Program-made: the position numbers and the translations under genes
Notes under the pieces: model-generated
Told to the model about the DNA's origin: nothing
Database searches by the model: none
The model's input: the letters and a program-made list of their open reading frames with translations, nothing else
Shown: piece by piece, positions 1 to 11,000 of the stretch
Position numbering within the stretch: position 1 is the stretch's first letter
Layout of the letters: every line of letters starts with the position of its first letter
From: Trichoplusia ni
Taxonomy: Eukaryota; Arthropoda; Insecta; Lepidoptera; Noctuidae
DNA length: 64,000 nt
Direction: 5' to 3'
Assembly: GCF_003590095.1 (NCBI RefSeq)
Contig: NC_039491.1
Location: forward strand, 3,906,001 to 3,970,000

Positions 1-576
1 TATGATCGACAGAATCGAGTTGTCTCAAGCTCGAGTCGGTAATATCGAATAGAATATTAGCACCCATTCGGGCAATGATACGAGTTAGAAATCATTACTT
101 ATTTATGAATTACCGTATTTTACACTATAGCATTGAAACGATAACCGCATCAAATTTGAATAGACAAAGAGCTTTATGAGTTTCAGTAATGCTCAGCCCG
201 CTGTATGCCACCCTGGGAAATTTCCCTATGACTAAACTAAATCAATAACTGGGATTTCCCCTTTAGTATCTACTTACAGAGTGACAAGAATTCTCAATTA
301 AAGTTATTTAATTTAAAAAGAACATAACTACTTACACGATTTATCTAATCGGTTTAAAATGTCTCCTAATTATTACGAAATGATTCATGACAATAAAAAC
401 TTTCGCCGCATGCGTATGTTCAATATTGATCGAACGCACAAGAACCGGTAACACTGCGGCAACAACCGGTAAATAAAGCTCTATTTGCGCGCTGTATAAA
501 CCGGAAACAGAGTTAGCTTACGCTGCAACACGCATTTGTTTATAAAACATACCTATTTTACGGTGTTATCTCATTA

Positions 577-611
577 CTAGCTGTTGCCCGCGACTTTGTC
601 TGCGTGATTTT
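577..611 (+). repeat. short fragment of a lepidopteran dispersed repeat
   Basis: It begins CTAGCTGTTGCCCGCG and continues as ACTTTGTCTGCGTG. The same terminus opens a much longer copy at 33214, so this is an end fragment of the same family. I recognise the motif as common in moth and butterfly genomes, possibly a Helitron-like or SINE-like family; the class is inferred. Confidence 0.6.
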
Positions 612-868
612 CAAGATGTGAAAAACTAAGAAGTTTAATAATAACGATCATCGCAAAAATGTAATGCAATATTGAAAATGAAACATTTTTTTTACATTTT
701 AAACTTCCTTTTTTATTTCTAAATTATAAGTAATCTTGAGCGGCCCAAACACTATCAAATGTTTAAATCAAACACATTTCATCGTTTACGATACTATCCT
801 GGTGTCAAATATTTCACAGCTGTTTTAATGACTTTTTCTTATTTAATCCCAAAAAGAGTAATAAATGT

Positions 869-896
869 ATTGAGTATTGAGTATTGAGTATTGAGG
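869..896 (+). repeat. 7-bp tandem repeat (ATTGAGT)x4
   Basis: Four consecutive 7-bp units, ATTGAGT three times and then ATTGAGG, are followed by a CTGCCTGCCTGTCTGTCTG-like stretch. It looks like a minisatellite at the edge of a decayed dispersed repeat. Confidence 0.8.
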
Positions 897-1269
897 GGTT
901 TATAACTTTGACATATCTGCCTGCCTGTCTGTCTGTGACATCATAGCTTCCGAACAAATTGAACTATTTTAATTTAAACGTGAATTATGTGCAAGTGTTC
1001 GTTTAGACATGTTTGACAAATCGAGCCGTTTAAAAATGGGGGGGTTAAAGTAAGAAAAATTAACAGAAGGCATAACTCAGTCTTAGCACTTCTGCCAAAA
1101 AATGTTTTACTTTCGAGGGTTTCCATTTTCTAATTGGGTGGGTTATGATTTTCGAGCACGTCTGTTCTTGGGACGGCCTACACCTGAAATTGCTAGACGG
1201 ATTATGAGGTACCTATCATAAAATTATTATTGTACTGTAACCAAGGAGGTAAATCAGAACCATACTACT

Positions 1270-1400
1270 GAGGCCCCGGTGTTCGTTCGTCTGTCTATCA
1301 CCTGGCTGTTTCTCAGGAACAGTGATAGCCAGACAGTTGTTATTTTCACACACGATGTTTTCTGACGATATAAAGAAGATGTCAAATTATTTTTGTGGAC
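1270..1400 (+). repeat. dispersed repeat fragment with an imperfect stem
   Basis: The block contains CTGTCTATCACCTGGCTG, then a short loop, then GTGATAGCCAGACAG, so the two arms are partly complementary. I recognise the wording (TCTGTCTATCACC...CAGGAAC...GTGATAGCCAGACAG) as a recurrent insect repeat, probably the 3' part of a non-LTR element; the assignment is from memory. Confidence 0.45.
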
Positions 1401-2032
1401 GGAGCTGGTGAAGTGAGAGACAGGCTCGGTAACTGTGGATTTTACATAGTGTCATAAGATATAAGATTTTGCAAAATTGCGCCCAGATAAACGGTTTCCT
1501 GAAACACGTTTGATTGCCCTCTTAATATTAAAACTGATCTTCCTCACAAACATTTGGACTATTTCTAAAATAAAAAAGGTGGGAAACGTGTTATCTTGAC
1601 CCCCTGGTGTTTTGATCATGATTTGCCTTTAAATTGCTGATAAATAAATAGCGTGATAATAAAAAAACTATCAGACAACCCTTTTTTTTAAATTGACAAT
1701 GACAAAAATCTAAAGTATAGGATATGTGTACAACAAAGCAAAATATGAACATAAAAGTGACTTCATGCGCATGAGTTCTATTTACTGTTGATGATGATTT
1801 TTCCAGACGACAGATGTATGACGGATGTAAGTGCACGCTACACGCTATTATCAGCCTTATTGGGGAAATTTCCAAAAATATGTTCCTAATCCTCGTCGGC
1901 TTAGCTTTGGGATCTCAGAAACTCATTCAGTCTCGTTCCTTCCCCTGTTTTTACCAGGCTACGAAAGAAGAAAACTTTTAAATAAGTAGAGATTACAACA
2001 AATTGTTAAAGGATTTCTTTCAAGGACCACGT

Positions 2033-2372
2033 GTGGTGTTACGAGAGCGGATAGAGTAATAAATGAGTATATAAGGGGAAGTTTGAAAGTGGCACCGGTT
2101 ACAGAGAAACTACGTGGTAACCGGCTGTCATGGTATGGGCATGTTATGCGGAGGAATGAAAATCATGTGGTAAGGAAGGCGTTAAGCATGGATGTGGGCG
2201 GATTTAGGGGAAGAGGACGACCAAAGAAACGATGGATGGATTGTGTGAAAGACGATATGGCTGTAAAGAGTGTTTCTTGTGAGATGACGGCCGATAGGAA
2301 GGTGTGGAAGAAGATGACATGTTGCGCCGACCCCAAATAAAATAATTGGGATAAGGGCAGAGGAATGATGAT
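2033..2372 (+). mobile_element. 5'-truncated non-LTR retrotransposon (LINE) tail with target-site duplication
   Basis: Translation from about 2033 to the stop at 2338-2340 gives the typical C-terminus of an insect LINE reverse transcriptase: CGVTRADRV, then RLSWYGHVMRR, then GRGRPKKRWMDCVKDDM, ending CCADPK. These are hallmark strings of the post-RT region. Only about 100 codons remain, so this copy is 5'-truncated and cannot be active. The 3' end reads TTGGGATAAGGGCAGAGGA followed by a short ATG repeat, as such elements often do. An 11-bp direct repeat, GACCACGTGTG, lies at 2025-2035 and 2373-2383 and looks like the target-site duplication, although its last bases overlap the element's own sequence on the left. 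Confidence 0.8.
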
Positions 2373-2383
2373 GACCACGTGTG

Positions 2384-4444
2384 CGGTCTCTGTAATGGCG
2401 GATGTAGACCGATCAAATCGTTAAAATGTTGAAAAATCCCAGGTATCAGTAGACATTGTTCTATCAATAGATACATAATGTCAAAAACCGTCTAGCGTAC
2501 GCTCTTATTCATTGATAGCTTTGGTCGTACAGATCTTTCACATTGCATACCTATTATGCAGTTTTATGCAAGTTTTCTGGGCTTTTTTATCCGAAATACT
2601 TTTGGCCTATGTAATGTTGCAAATTTAAGAAAACATTATTTCATTGTTTGGAAGGCTTTTTTTTTTGTTTGAATGTTTATATTTTTGTTGCTAGTTGTTA
2701 CAGATAACCAAGGTAATAATTAACTGTGTCGTTCAGTAATTTATTGTTGCATATTTATAGATGAGATCAATTCGAACTACATGCAACTTTGGGTTGAGTG
2801 TCACTACGAATGGCTTGATCTTGAAGACATAGGTATATACACCTATCGTAAATAAATACAAAATCATATTACGGCATTCCACATTTGAACTTGAGTCATT
2901 TTAGTACATCAATAAAAATAAAAATAATTTAAGTTCCTCTCTTTCAAGAATGTGCCGATTACGGTAACGATTGCATAAAAAAAAACGTAATAGTTTATGT
3001 TTCTTTTATTTTACTTGTGAAATAGTCGCGGTAGGCCTATATCAGTCTTGAAAGAGAATGAAATCACTAATTTTGTGAAAATGATTTATTTTCGAAAAAT
3101 CCTATTATTGCTCTGCCAAAAGTCTTAAGATAAATAGCGCGATGTTTTTTTGTGTAAATTGATGACCGTGCTGCCTACTACTGAATGGGGTGAAAGTAGA
3201 CCTCATAATTGTATTAAACGATGTTACGGGTGAGTCCAAATATTTAAAACTTTACTGCTCATGCCCCCTGCATAGTAGCGTTATGGTTTTTGTATATTTG
3301 TTTTATCACGTCTACGATAAGGTTCATGCAAAATTTGAACGAATTATATTCAGTAGTTTATGAGATAATTTGATATTTGTTTATAGATATAAAAGGCTCC
3401 TGCTCACCCCCTGTAACGAAAAGCGAGATAATAAGTAAAAAGTATGTTGACCGGACCTCTTGTTGATATTCTCTGAAAATTTGAATCAAATCTATCCAGT
3501 ACTTTCCGAGATCTTTCCGGACATACATACAGACAAACAGACAAACAGACAAACAGACAAAAATTCTAAAAATTATATTTTCGGCATCGGAATCGTTCGT
3601 AGACCACCCTGCAATTATTCTTTTTTTAAAATATTCAATGTACAGTTTTCACTTTTCTACAATTTTATTATATGTATAGATTTCTGAATGTTCGTTAATG
3701 TTGTAAATACAAACAAAACAGGTGTAAAAGGCAAAACCCGATGTTGCGTAAACACATTATACCGTTATTTAGAAAATCTAGTTAGTGTTTATACCGGAAC
3801 AGGTTGTTTTTAATTCAATAAAATTTAATTACCTTATTAGTAGGAAGTAACACGATTCATTATCTAATAGAAAGATATTAGATAATTTTTGAATTACGAT
3901 GGAGTAGAGCCTGAGGGTCTCCACGTCTTCTATATCTACGCATGAAAATGATTTTTTTTTCTAAAAGGATGCAAAGTGATGCAACGTCCTGCAAAGGTAT
4001 CACCTATATTTCCTAAGATTAGATTGATTAATATTTTTGTGAGCTAAATTAAATAAAAACTGAATCAAGTTTATTTACCAAAACCGAGGAAATTTTTCGT
4101 ATAACCGAAATCTGTTAATACTTTGTTGGTAAGCATAGAGACATACGACATTCGCAGCACATAACGTACTCTATACGTGTTTTAGTCTATTACACTTCTA
4201 TCCACATCCGTAGAAAGTGTTGCAATCTCGTGTGAATGTTAAATATACATGTAAGGTAGTTCCACAATGGGAATGACGCGAATGTGTTATGGATCGGTGA
4301 AAAGCTGATAGCTTTTCTTCAACTTTCCCAGACTGGAAAGTTTAATGAAAAGTGTTTTGTGTTGTTGCATTGTCTGGGGTCACGAACACTTACGATGTTG
4401 TTTGTATTATACGATCATGAGAAACTCGACACTTTGATGAAGTC
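2384..4444. other. intergenic, partly repeat-derived
   Basis: No gene is seen. The part from about 3290 to 3600 reads like the 3' end of an insect retroposon: a diverged body, TCTTTCCGGACATACATACA, then a CAGACAAA tandem array and an AAAATTC run. The rest is AT-rich unique sequence. Confidence 0.5.
3530..3561 (+). repeat. 8-bp tandem repeat (CAGACAAA)x4
   Basis: Four perfect copies of CAGACAAA sit directly after TCCGGACATACATA. This arrangement is seen at the 3' ends of some lepidopteran retroposons, so the array is probably the tail of an inserted element. Confidence 0.8.
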
Positions 4445-4450
4445 TTTATT
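4445..4450 (-). terminator. polyadenylation signal AATAAA for the subunit e-like gene
   Basis: Reading the minus strand, AATAAA lies about 36 nt beyond the stop codon of the 4486-4827 gene. A second AATAAA overlaps the last codons (4495-4500). Confidence 0.5.
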
Positions 4451-4485
4451 GGGTACTCGGAGAAAAACAGTTCAAAATCGTAAGT

Positions 4486-4827
4486 CTACTGCTGTTTATT
4501 ACAAGTACATTCGTCATCGTCGTCTTCTTCTTTTTTCTCTAACAAAAATTCAGGAGGATCAAATAACTTTCCTGTCTCTAGAAGTTTAACGTTTTCTCTT
4601 TCTTCTGCAGCTATTTTAGCTCTCATTATAGCCATTTCTCTGTCACGAATTATCTTCCTCTTAGCTTCTTCCTCACGCCATTTTTCTTCCTTACGGTTAT
4701 AATATTTTTGTTTGGTAATCCCGTAAAAGATTCCAAGCACAAGGAAAAAGTATCGTGCGCCCCTTATTAATGGGGACACGGGATACGGGTTCCCGTATGG
4801 CAATAGTGATGGCAAACGGGTAGACAT
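4486..4827 (-). CDS. ATPsynE: ATP synthase subunit e-like protein, intronless, with acidic tail
   Basis: The 113-aa product matches the architecture of mitochondrial F1Fo ATP synthase subunit e, a small inner-membrane protein of the peripheral/dimer part of Fo. Residues 18-36 read VSPLIRGARYFFLVLGIFY, the family's single membrane helix preceded by the usual V-S-P-L-I motif and carrying a GxxxG-like spacing. A lysine- and glutamate-rich helix follows (KEEKWREEEAKRK, then RAKIAAEERE), as in the family. Two features are odd. The protein is longer than the roughly 80-100 aa I expect, owing to a C-terminal extension ending in an acidic cluster (EEDDDDE) and a CTC pair of cysteines. The whole frame is also a single exon. 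It may be a retroposed or tissue-specific paralogue rather than the housekeeping gene. The start is the first Met of the frame; an in-frame TAG ends it. Confidence 0.75.
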   Translation of the reverse strand: MSTRLPSLLPYGNPYPVSPLIRGARYFFLVLGIFYGITKQKYYNRKEEKWREEEAKRKIIRDREMAIMRAKIAAEERENVKLLETGKLFDPPEFLLEKKEEDDDDECTCNKQQ

Positions 4828-7800
4828 CAGACACTATTTCAGTATCACCAGTATATAGCAACAATTTAACATTAAACTCAATTTAATATTAAATTTGCTA
4901 ATATTTTCTCAGCGTGAAAAAACATTAACTGTCATTTCCATTTTCAACCAGTACGTTGTAATTTTTTAATGTTGAACGAATTCCATTATAATTTTAGTAA
5001 AACCTTATTAGTTCGATGTATTCGGGCCTCCTCCCAGTACTAGGTCAAGTGCGAATTCCAACAAATTATTATTTATTTTTCGTGGGAATAACATTTGTAT
5101 CAGTAGGAAGGCCAGTGGCCGAATGGGCAGCTAAGAATACCGCTTGTCTCTGGTGTGGCGACCACCAATTATAGCGGACTGGCGTGACGCCAGCGGTCGG
5201 CGGCGTCGCGTGGTCAACAGGAACAAACGTTTATCGAATCAGATCAATCACTACGTAGTCAGTCTTCCTGAGTTCACCGATGCAAAGTTACATGATTGTG
5301 CCGTTACTAGACGAGAAAATAACTAGTCTTAATATACCTTCCAACACATGTAACTAGCAACTGAGATTGCCGACTATATTTATGAAGTATCCGTAATAGA
5401 AATGCTCCATACACTTTTATATCCTACTATGTATGGACTGTGGATACTTTCTCTCGATTTAGAGTCATTTCGTACAAATGCGAATTGAACACACGTACGT
5501 TGAGCGCTAATTACAACACTCACTAACTCACGAGTATGAATTAACGCGCTGAATGGACTATTGTTCTCAAACCATCTATGATGACAGCACTGGCTTCCGA
5601 TATTGTGTAATTGTAGCTACTCACATCGAATAACTGTAAATAGCAAGTAGTTTATTACATTTTGGGTTCAATGTTATTTGAACAGGAAAATAGTAGTAAA
5701 AGGGTAATTAAAATTTGAAAAGGACTTTAATTTCAAGTGGATACAAACAGAAAGATCTGTTGGTCTGTTAGATGAGGTCTATTTAAAAAAATAGGAAAGC
5801 CGCTGCATAAAACCGTAACCCTTACAAATATAGCAATTATGATTGAAGTAAAGAAGCAAGTTAACAAACATTGCATTACATACAACTCATACAAGCTATA
5901 AAATCAGTAAATTGGGATACCGTTATATTACATGACTAATTATACAATCGTCTTTTGTTACTAAGAATATAAAGACCTCGAGATCACAATCTGTGATGGT
6001 ATTCAAACAACGTGACGTTGAATACGCAATTCAGTCAAGCGCCTACGCAAGATTCAATAACAAAACGATCTCCTTTCTATTTTTATACGTGACTTTTGAG
6101 ACCTTAAGCTTAAATGTTTTCGTCAAAATGCATTTGTTAATTTCAATCACAACATACGCTTATCAGATATTTCAAATAACATATTCGTGACTAGCATCTG
6201 CATAAGGTACAATTTGAACAAATTAGTTCGGAACTCTGATTCCTCGTGATTTAAAGAATAGGATACATTATAGAACACTTTACCCAAATCAGAGCAAACG
6301 TTATGTGGTTTTGTAGGTATGTTATGCTTAAGTTTCTTGGACTTATTGATTTCTTGGTGCCAAAAGGTCAATGTCCTAGAGACAATCAATGAATGGAGTA
6401 ATACCTAATGACAGAAGTCAAAATATAGAATAGTACCTCTACATTTGTACACCTTCTTTTCTCTATTTCGTAAAAAATGATGCAGCGAAATGAAGTTTCT
6501 TTATCTATTGACTAAATCGTTTAACACTTACGAATGACACCAGAGTTAAATTCGGTTCTGACATAATGGCCTTGAAAAACGTAGTAAGTGATTTAGTAAG
6601 TTGCATAATAACAACAACACAATGTCCGCAACTAGTTCACCCTGTACCACAGAATATAGAATAGTACTACTTGCCACAATGTATGCCATAATTACAAAGG
6701 TCGCGGGTTCAATAACTAGTGGGATAGGCTTGTACACTACGTGACGTAATCATTCCGTCTATTACAGTTGAGAATATATTTAGCTTACGCATCATAACTA
6801 GGTGATTTGTCGCATTCAGTAGCATTAGTGATACTTATTATCGTATGAATAAACATAGAGACATAAAGACGATGGTATAAACCTAATCTCTAGTGTTTAG
6901 CGCTTAGAGCATGATATCATAGTTGTGTCCGACCAGCTCGCTATATCCACTTATTATCTTTTGACACAGTCATAATTTATAATACTATAGAAGGTAGGAT
7001 GAGTGTGATCAACGATTTCCAGTGCAATGGGGACACGTTAAATGACATCACTATTATTGTCAATCAGTCGCCTGTGCCAGTCTAAATATTTTTTTCAGTA
7101 CCTAACTCATTCTATCATAAAACCTTTGTTTATTGATAAACAAATATGATTTTAAGCCATTTCTTATCGTATTGGGATCAAAACAATAATTCTATAAGTC
7201 GTGTGTATGAATACATAAATCAATACCCATAGTAAATTACTTTTAAGGGAAGCCTTATCTAGGTTTCTTAGATTAGAAATTTTTCATGAACATAAATTGA
7301 TGACCTTTGAAGGTTTTCTATAAATTCACCCTAATAGCTTTTAAATGATGTCAGAAGAAATTATTTAGGTATCTTTTATACTTTAATAATGCGTCATGTT
7401 AATATTTTTCTCTTCGTGTATGACTTGTGTTTTCTGTTCTGGTCAGCATGTTAGTTGTCCAAACTTTATGTAGTTAAAGATTTCTTTTTGTATTTAGCAC
7501 CTTGATAAGAAACCGGTGTCGAATCGTATAATTTTTATTTTCTCCTTCCATCAATCCCTACTTTTTGACCAGTGTTGTTACTTGTCTATTTTCTGTCTCT
7601 TTCGATCTTTTGTAAACTGCCATTGCACTTATTCCTTTCTTGCTCACTCCAACTTAAACGTCTCGTTTAGTGTAAAACTGTCATTGGAAGAGGGCGCTTG
7701 TGACGTTGGTTCCATTTATCATCCTCACTTAAAAGTTTTTATTTACATTTAAAATGTAAGAACATACTCTTTTTTATCTAATTACTAATGAAAACAATGA

Positions 7801-8054
7801 AAATAAATTTTTGTTGTTCAATAATAGCCGTGTTTAGTGCAAAATTTCATCATACAATTAACTTGTGGGTGTGGTGAACGCCGAAAGTCTTGTCAAATAA
7901 TGTTTTATCTTCAATTATATGATTCGATTGTGTCACTTATGTAATATTATCTGTAATGGTGTTTGAATAAGTTGCTCAGTGTATTGGTTTAAAGAAAATA
8001 ACCTAAAATAGTGTTGAACATAGTTTGGTAAAACAAGGTGTTTGGTGTTTTTAG
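4828..8054. other. intergenic and 5' flank of tropomodulin
   Basis: No convincing coding exon is visible. The distal part may hold untranslated first exons and promoters of tmod, which I cannot place by eye. A tRNA-like A-box resemblance near 5110 has no matching B-box. The last bases, TTTTTAG before 8055, could be a splice acceptor bringing a 5' UTR exon to the first coding exon. Confidence 0.5.
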
Positions 8055-8081
8055 AAATCGTCGTCGACGAAGACAACGACG

Positions 8082-11000
8082 ATGACGACTCCTGCGAAGC
8101 TGTTCGGACGGGAACTGTCCACCTACGACGAGGTGGATGTCGACGAGCTGTTGGCAAAGCTGTCGCAGGAAGAACTTACCATGCTGGCCAAGGAAGTTGA
8201 TCCAGACGTAAGTAACACACTGTCATACTTATAAAGACATCTGGAAACAGTAGAGTCTATGTTGCATCTTGTAGGACACGGGAAAAAAAATCCTCTGATT
8301 TTCATTTATTTCTTAAATTCAACACGTCTGTTACACATCTATTTACCGCCATTATTTGACATTCCTCTAATTTGTGTACGTTTCCAATATGTGATCCTAT
8401 GTGAGTCACTCATTTTTATTCACATAATGTCATAGATAAACATATCTCTGTTAATTTACTCTACCCACATTCAGCCAGCCAGTCAGCAGGCAAGCCAATT
8501 GATTCTGAAGGCCACAAACAGTATTATGATAGATAATTCCACTAACATTCACACAAATTACATGCTTCATTGTTGAACCATAGACTTCTCACAGCTCACC
8601 TTGAAGGCCTTATCAGTATTTGCCTTGAAAAAAACTGAATGGTGTTAATTTCCAAATGAATTCAAGAAAAGGACACTCATTGTTTTCTCTAAAGATTCAA
8701 ACATTTCAATAAAGATGTACCAAAATGATTTAAGCATTCTACTTTTTTTATTTATAGTTTCATGTTCAGTTCTCTTTAAATTATAGCTCTTTAAGACTTT
8801 CTGACTTTTGAAGTGCATGTAAACCAACTCTTACCATTTTTTTAAAATGACCTTTACAATGCTCTTTAATCTAAATACAAATTAAACCTCAGTCACAGCA
8901 ATCTAAGGAGCTAAATCAATAGTGAACATAAATATTTGATTTGTCTTCCTTATAATTCATTTCTATTTAAAACAATAAGGAAGTTTTAAAATAAACTCTA
9001 AATAGATTTATGTCTGGTATTATGAGAGAACTAACTGTGCTTGACTTCATATTCAAACTGTTCTTTATATATCATTGTTTTCTAACTATTATTTTATAAG
9101 ACAAACAATTTACTTATCGCAATGTGATGATGCAGGAATGCATAGTATACAAACATTGTTTTTAAGTATAAAACCTATTTACATTAATATCCTGAAACTG
9201 TAGCACTGCTTCATAACCACTTATTTGTCTTGCTTCTCTGCATTTGTTGTAATTTGAATATTTCTTCATATGTTAATTCAAATATAAAAAGATTTGACAT
9301 GCATAATTTGGCTTTTTGTATCATGCAGAATAGCATTAAGAGATTATAAGTATAAATAATAATATTAAGATGAGAATATGATAAAACCGTTTGGTTTGTC
9401 AACATATTCTTAAACACATATAAGAAAACCATCAAGATTTCTAACAAAATGTTCTGACAAGTGACATCACATGAGATTGGACATTGTATATTATTTATTT
9501 GGTTATGTGAAAAGAAAAATAATCTTTCATCCAGATACACAATCACTGGTCTGTTAACAATATCCATTATGTTATGTGATTACACATACTGACTATACTA
9601 AAGGAATTAATATTCCTATAGTCCTAATAATCCTACTAAAATTTCAAACGCGATAATTTGTATGTATGGATGTTTGCTCCTCATTCGTAAAAAAATTGCT
9701 CAATGGATTCAGATGAAACTTGGTACACAAAAAGTTTATAACCAAGATTAAGACCCCATGGGAATACTTTTGATTCATAGGGGCCGTGCCCAATAGCGAG
9801 TTGAATATAATTTCTTTATAGGTTCTTTACATTGATTCACATTGTAGACTTATTCCAAGCAGATACGAAATGTGAACATAATGTGATAGGTAATCTAAAA
9901 GACTATCAGATATGACATAATATATATTTACAGATGCCAGTGACAAGGAGCACAAAGATCCAATTTACATTAAATGTAAAAATAATCTTTATTCATGAAA
10001 TACATCCATAACTGATTTATAAAACATTAAATTCAGATAATTACTTTTTTATGAAGTATTAGTACAAGGACATTATTGCTATATTGATTAAATGTCACAT
10101 TATTGTAAATAGATTATGATACAGGTACTTATCAGTGCAAGTAACCGTTGCAACAGCACCCTAGTCTTATCAACAAATTGATAAATAATTGTCATTGTAT
10201 CACTTTTTACCTTATTTGTCAATGCTTTACAACATATTTTATGCTTAGTAAAGTAATTAGATTAAGAATAATTAACTATGACTCAATTTATATGCTCAGT
10301 AATTGTTTATCTATGAAAACACATGCAACATTATTTGTTTGACTAATTAATCAACCACACCTCGTCATTTGTAAATAAATTACTCAAAGATGAACTGAAC
10401 TAGCAAACACATCAATCCAAGCATTCAATTTATTTGTAATTATGTACATAATCAAAGCTAGACAAAATATCTTTTTTTTTTAATTTAAAGTTGTTCTGTT
10501 ATCAGAACTCTACAGTATGATTTCTGACTTGAAATTCTATAATTTCCAGGACAATTTCCTGCCGCCATCACAACGTAACAACTACGATTGTGAGAAGGAC
10601 CCCACAGGTCCCCTTAACCGTAAGAAGCTGATTGAACACATAAACAAACAAGCACTGGAGACTCCCGACCGACCTGAAGTTAAGCCCTACGTCGCTGGCG
10701 TCGTACGTGGAAAGAAGGTAAACAAATAGTACATGGATTGATTTAAATACATGCACATTGCGTGCAAGAAAAAAGTAAAATCATAAAGTGTTTGGTGGTC
10801 TCACACCATCATTTATGTTCTTTTTAATAGCAATAATTTGAATTTGCTGTCAATAAGATATACTAACGATATAATTGTAAAAGTTAGTGGTGATAACACT
10901 TTTTACTTTCGGTTTTCTATCTTGGCAAGCCAATGTCTGTGGAATTTTGTAGTTGAATTGATTAATGAAACCCCCTTGATTTTGCAGTAAATAACGTTAT

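Larger units (their letters stand above)
1..2024. other. intergenic, repeat-rich
   Basis: I see no gene here. The stretch is AT-rich and holds pieces of dispersed repeats, listed separately: a short CTAGCTGTTGCCCGCG fragment near 577, a 7-bp tandem repeat near 869, and a block around 1270-1400 with a stem-like inverted repeat. The open frame on the minus strand near 1591-1875 has no recognisable similarity and low-complexity composition. Confidence 0.6.

Noticed and set aside
5108..5180. tRNA-like A-box (AGTGGCCGAATGGG)
   Set aside because: No B-box (GGTTCGA-like) follows at the right distance and no cloverleaf can be drawn.
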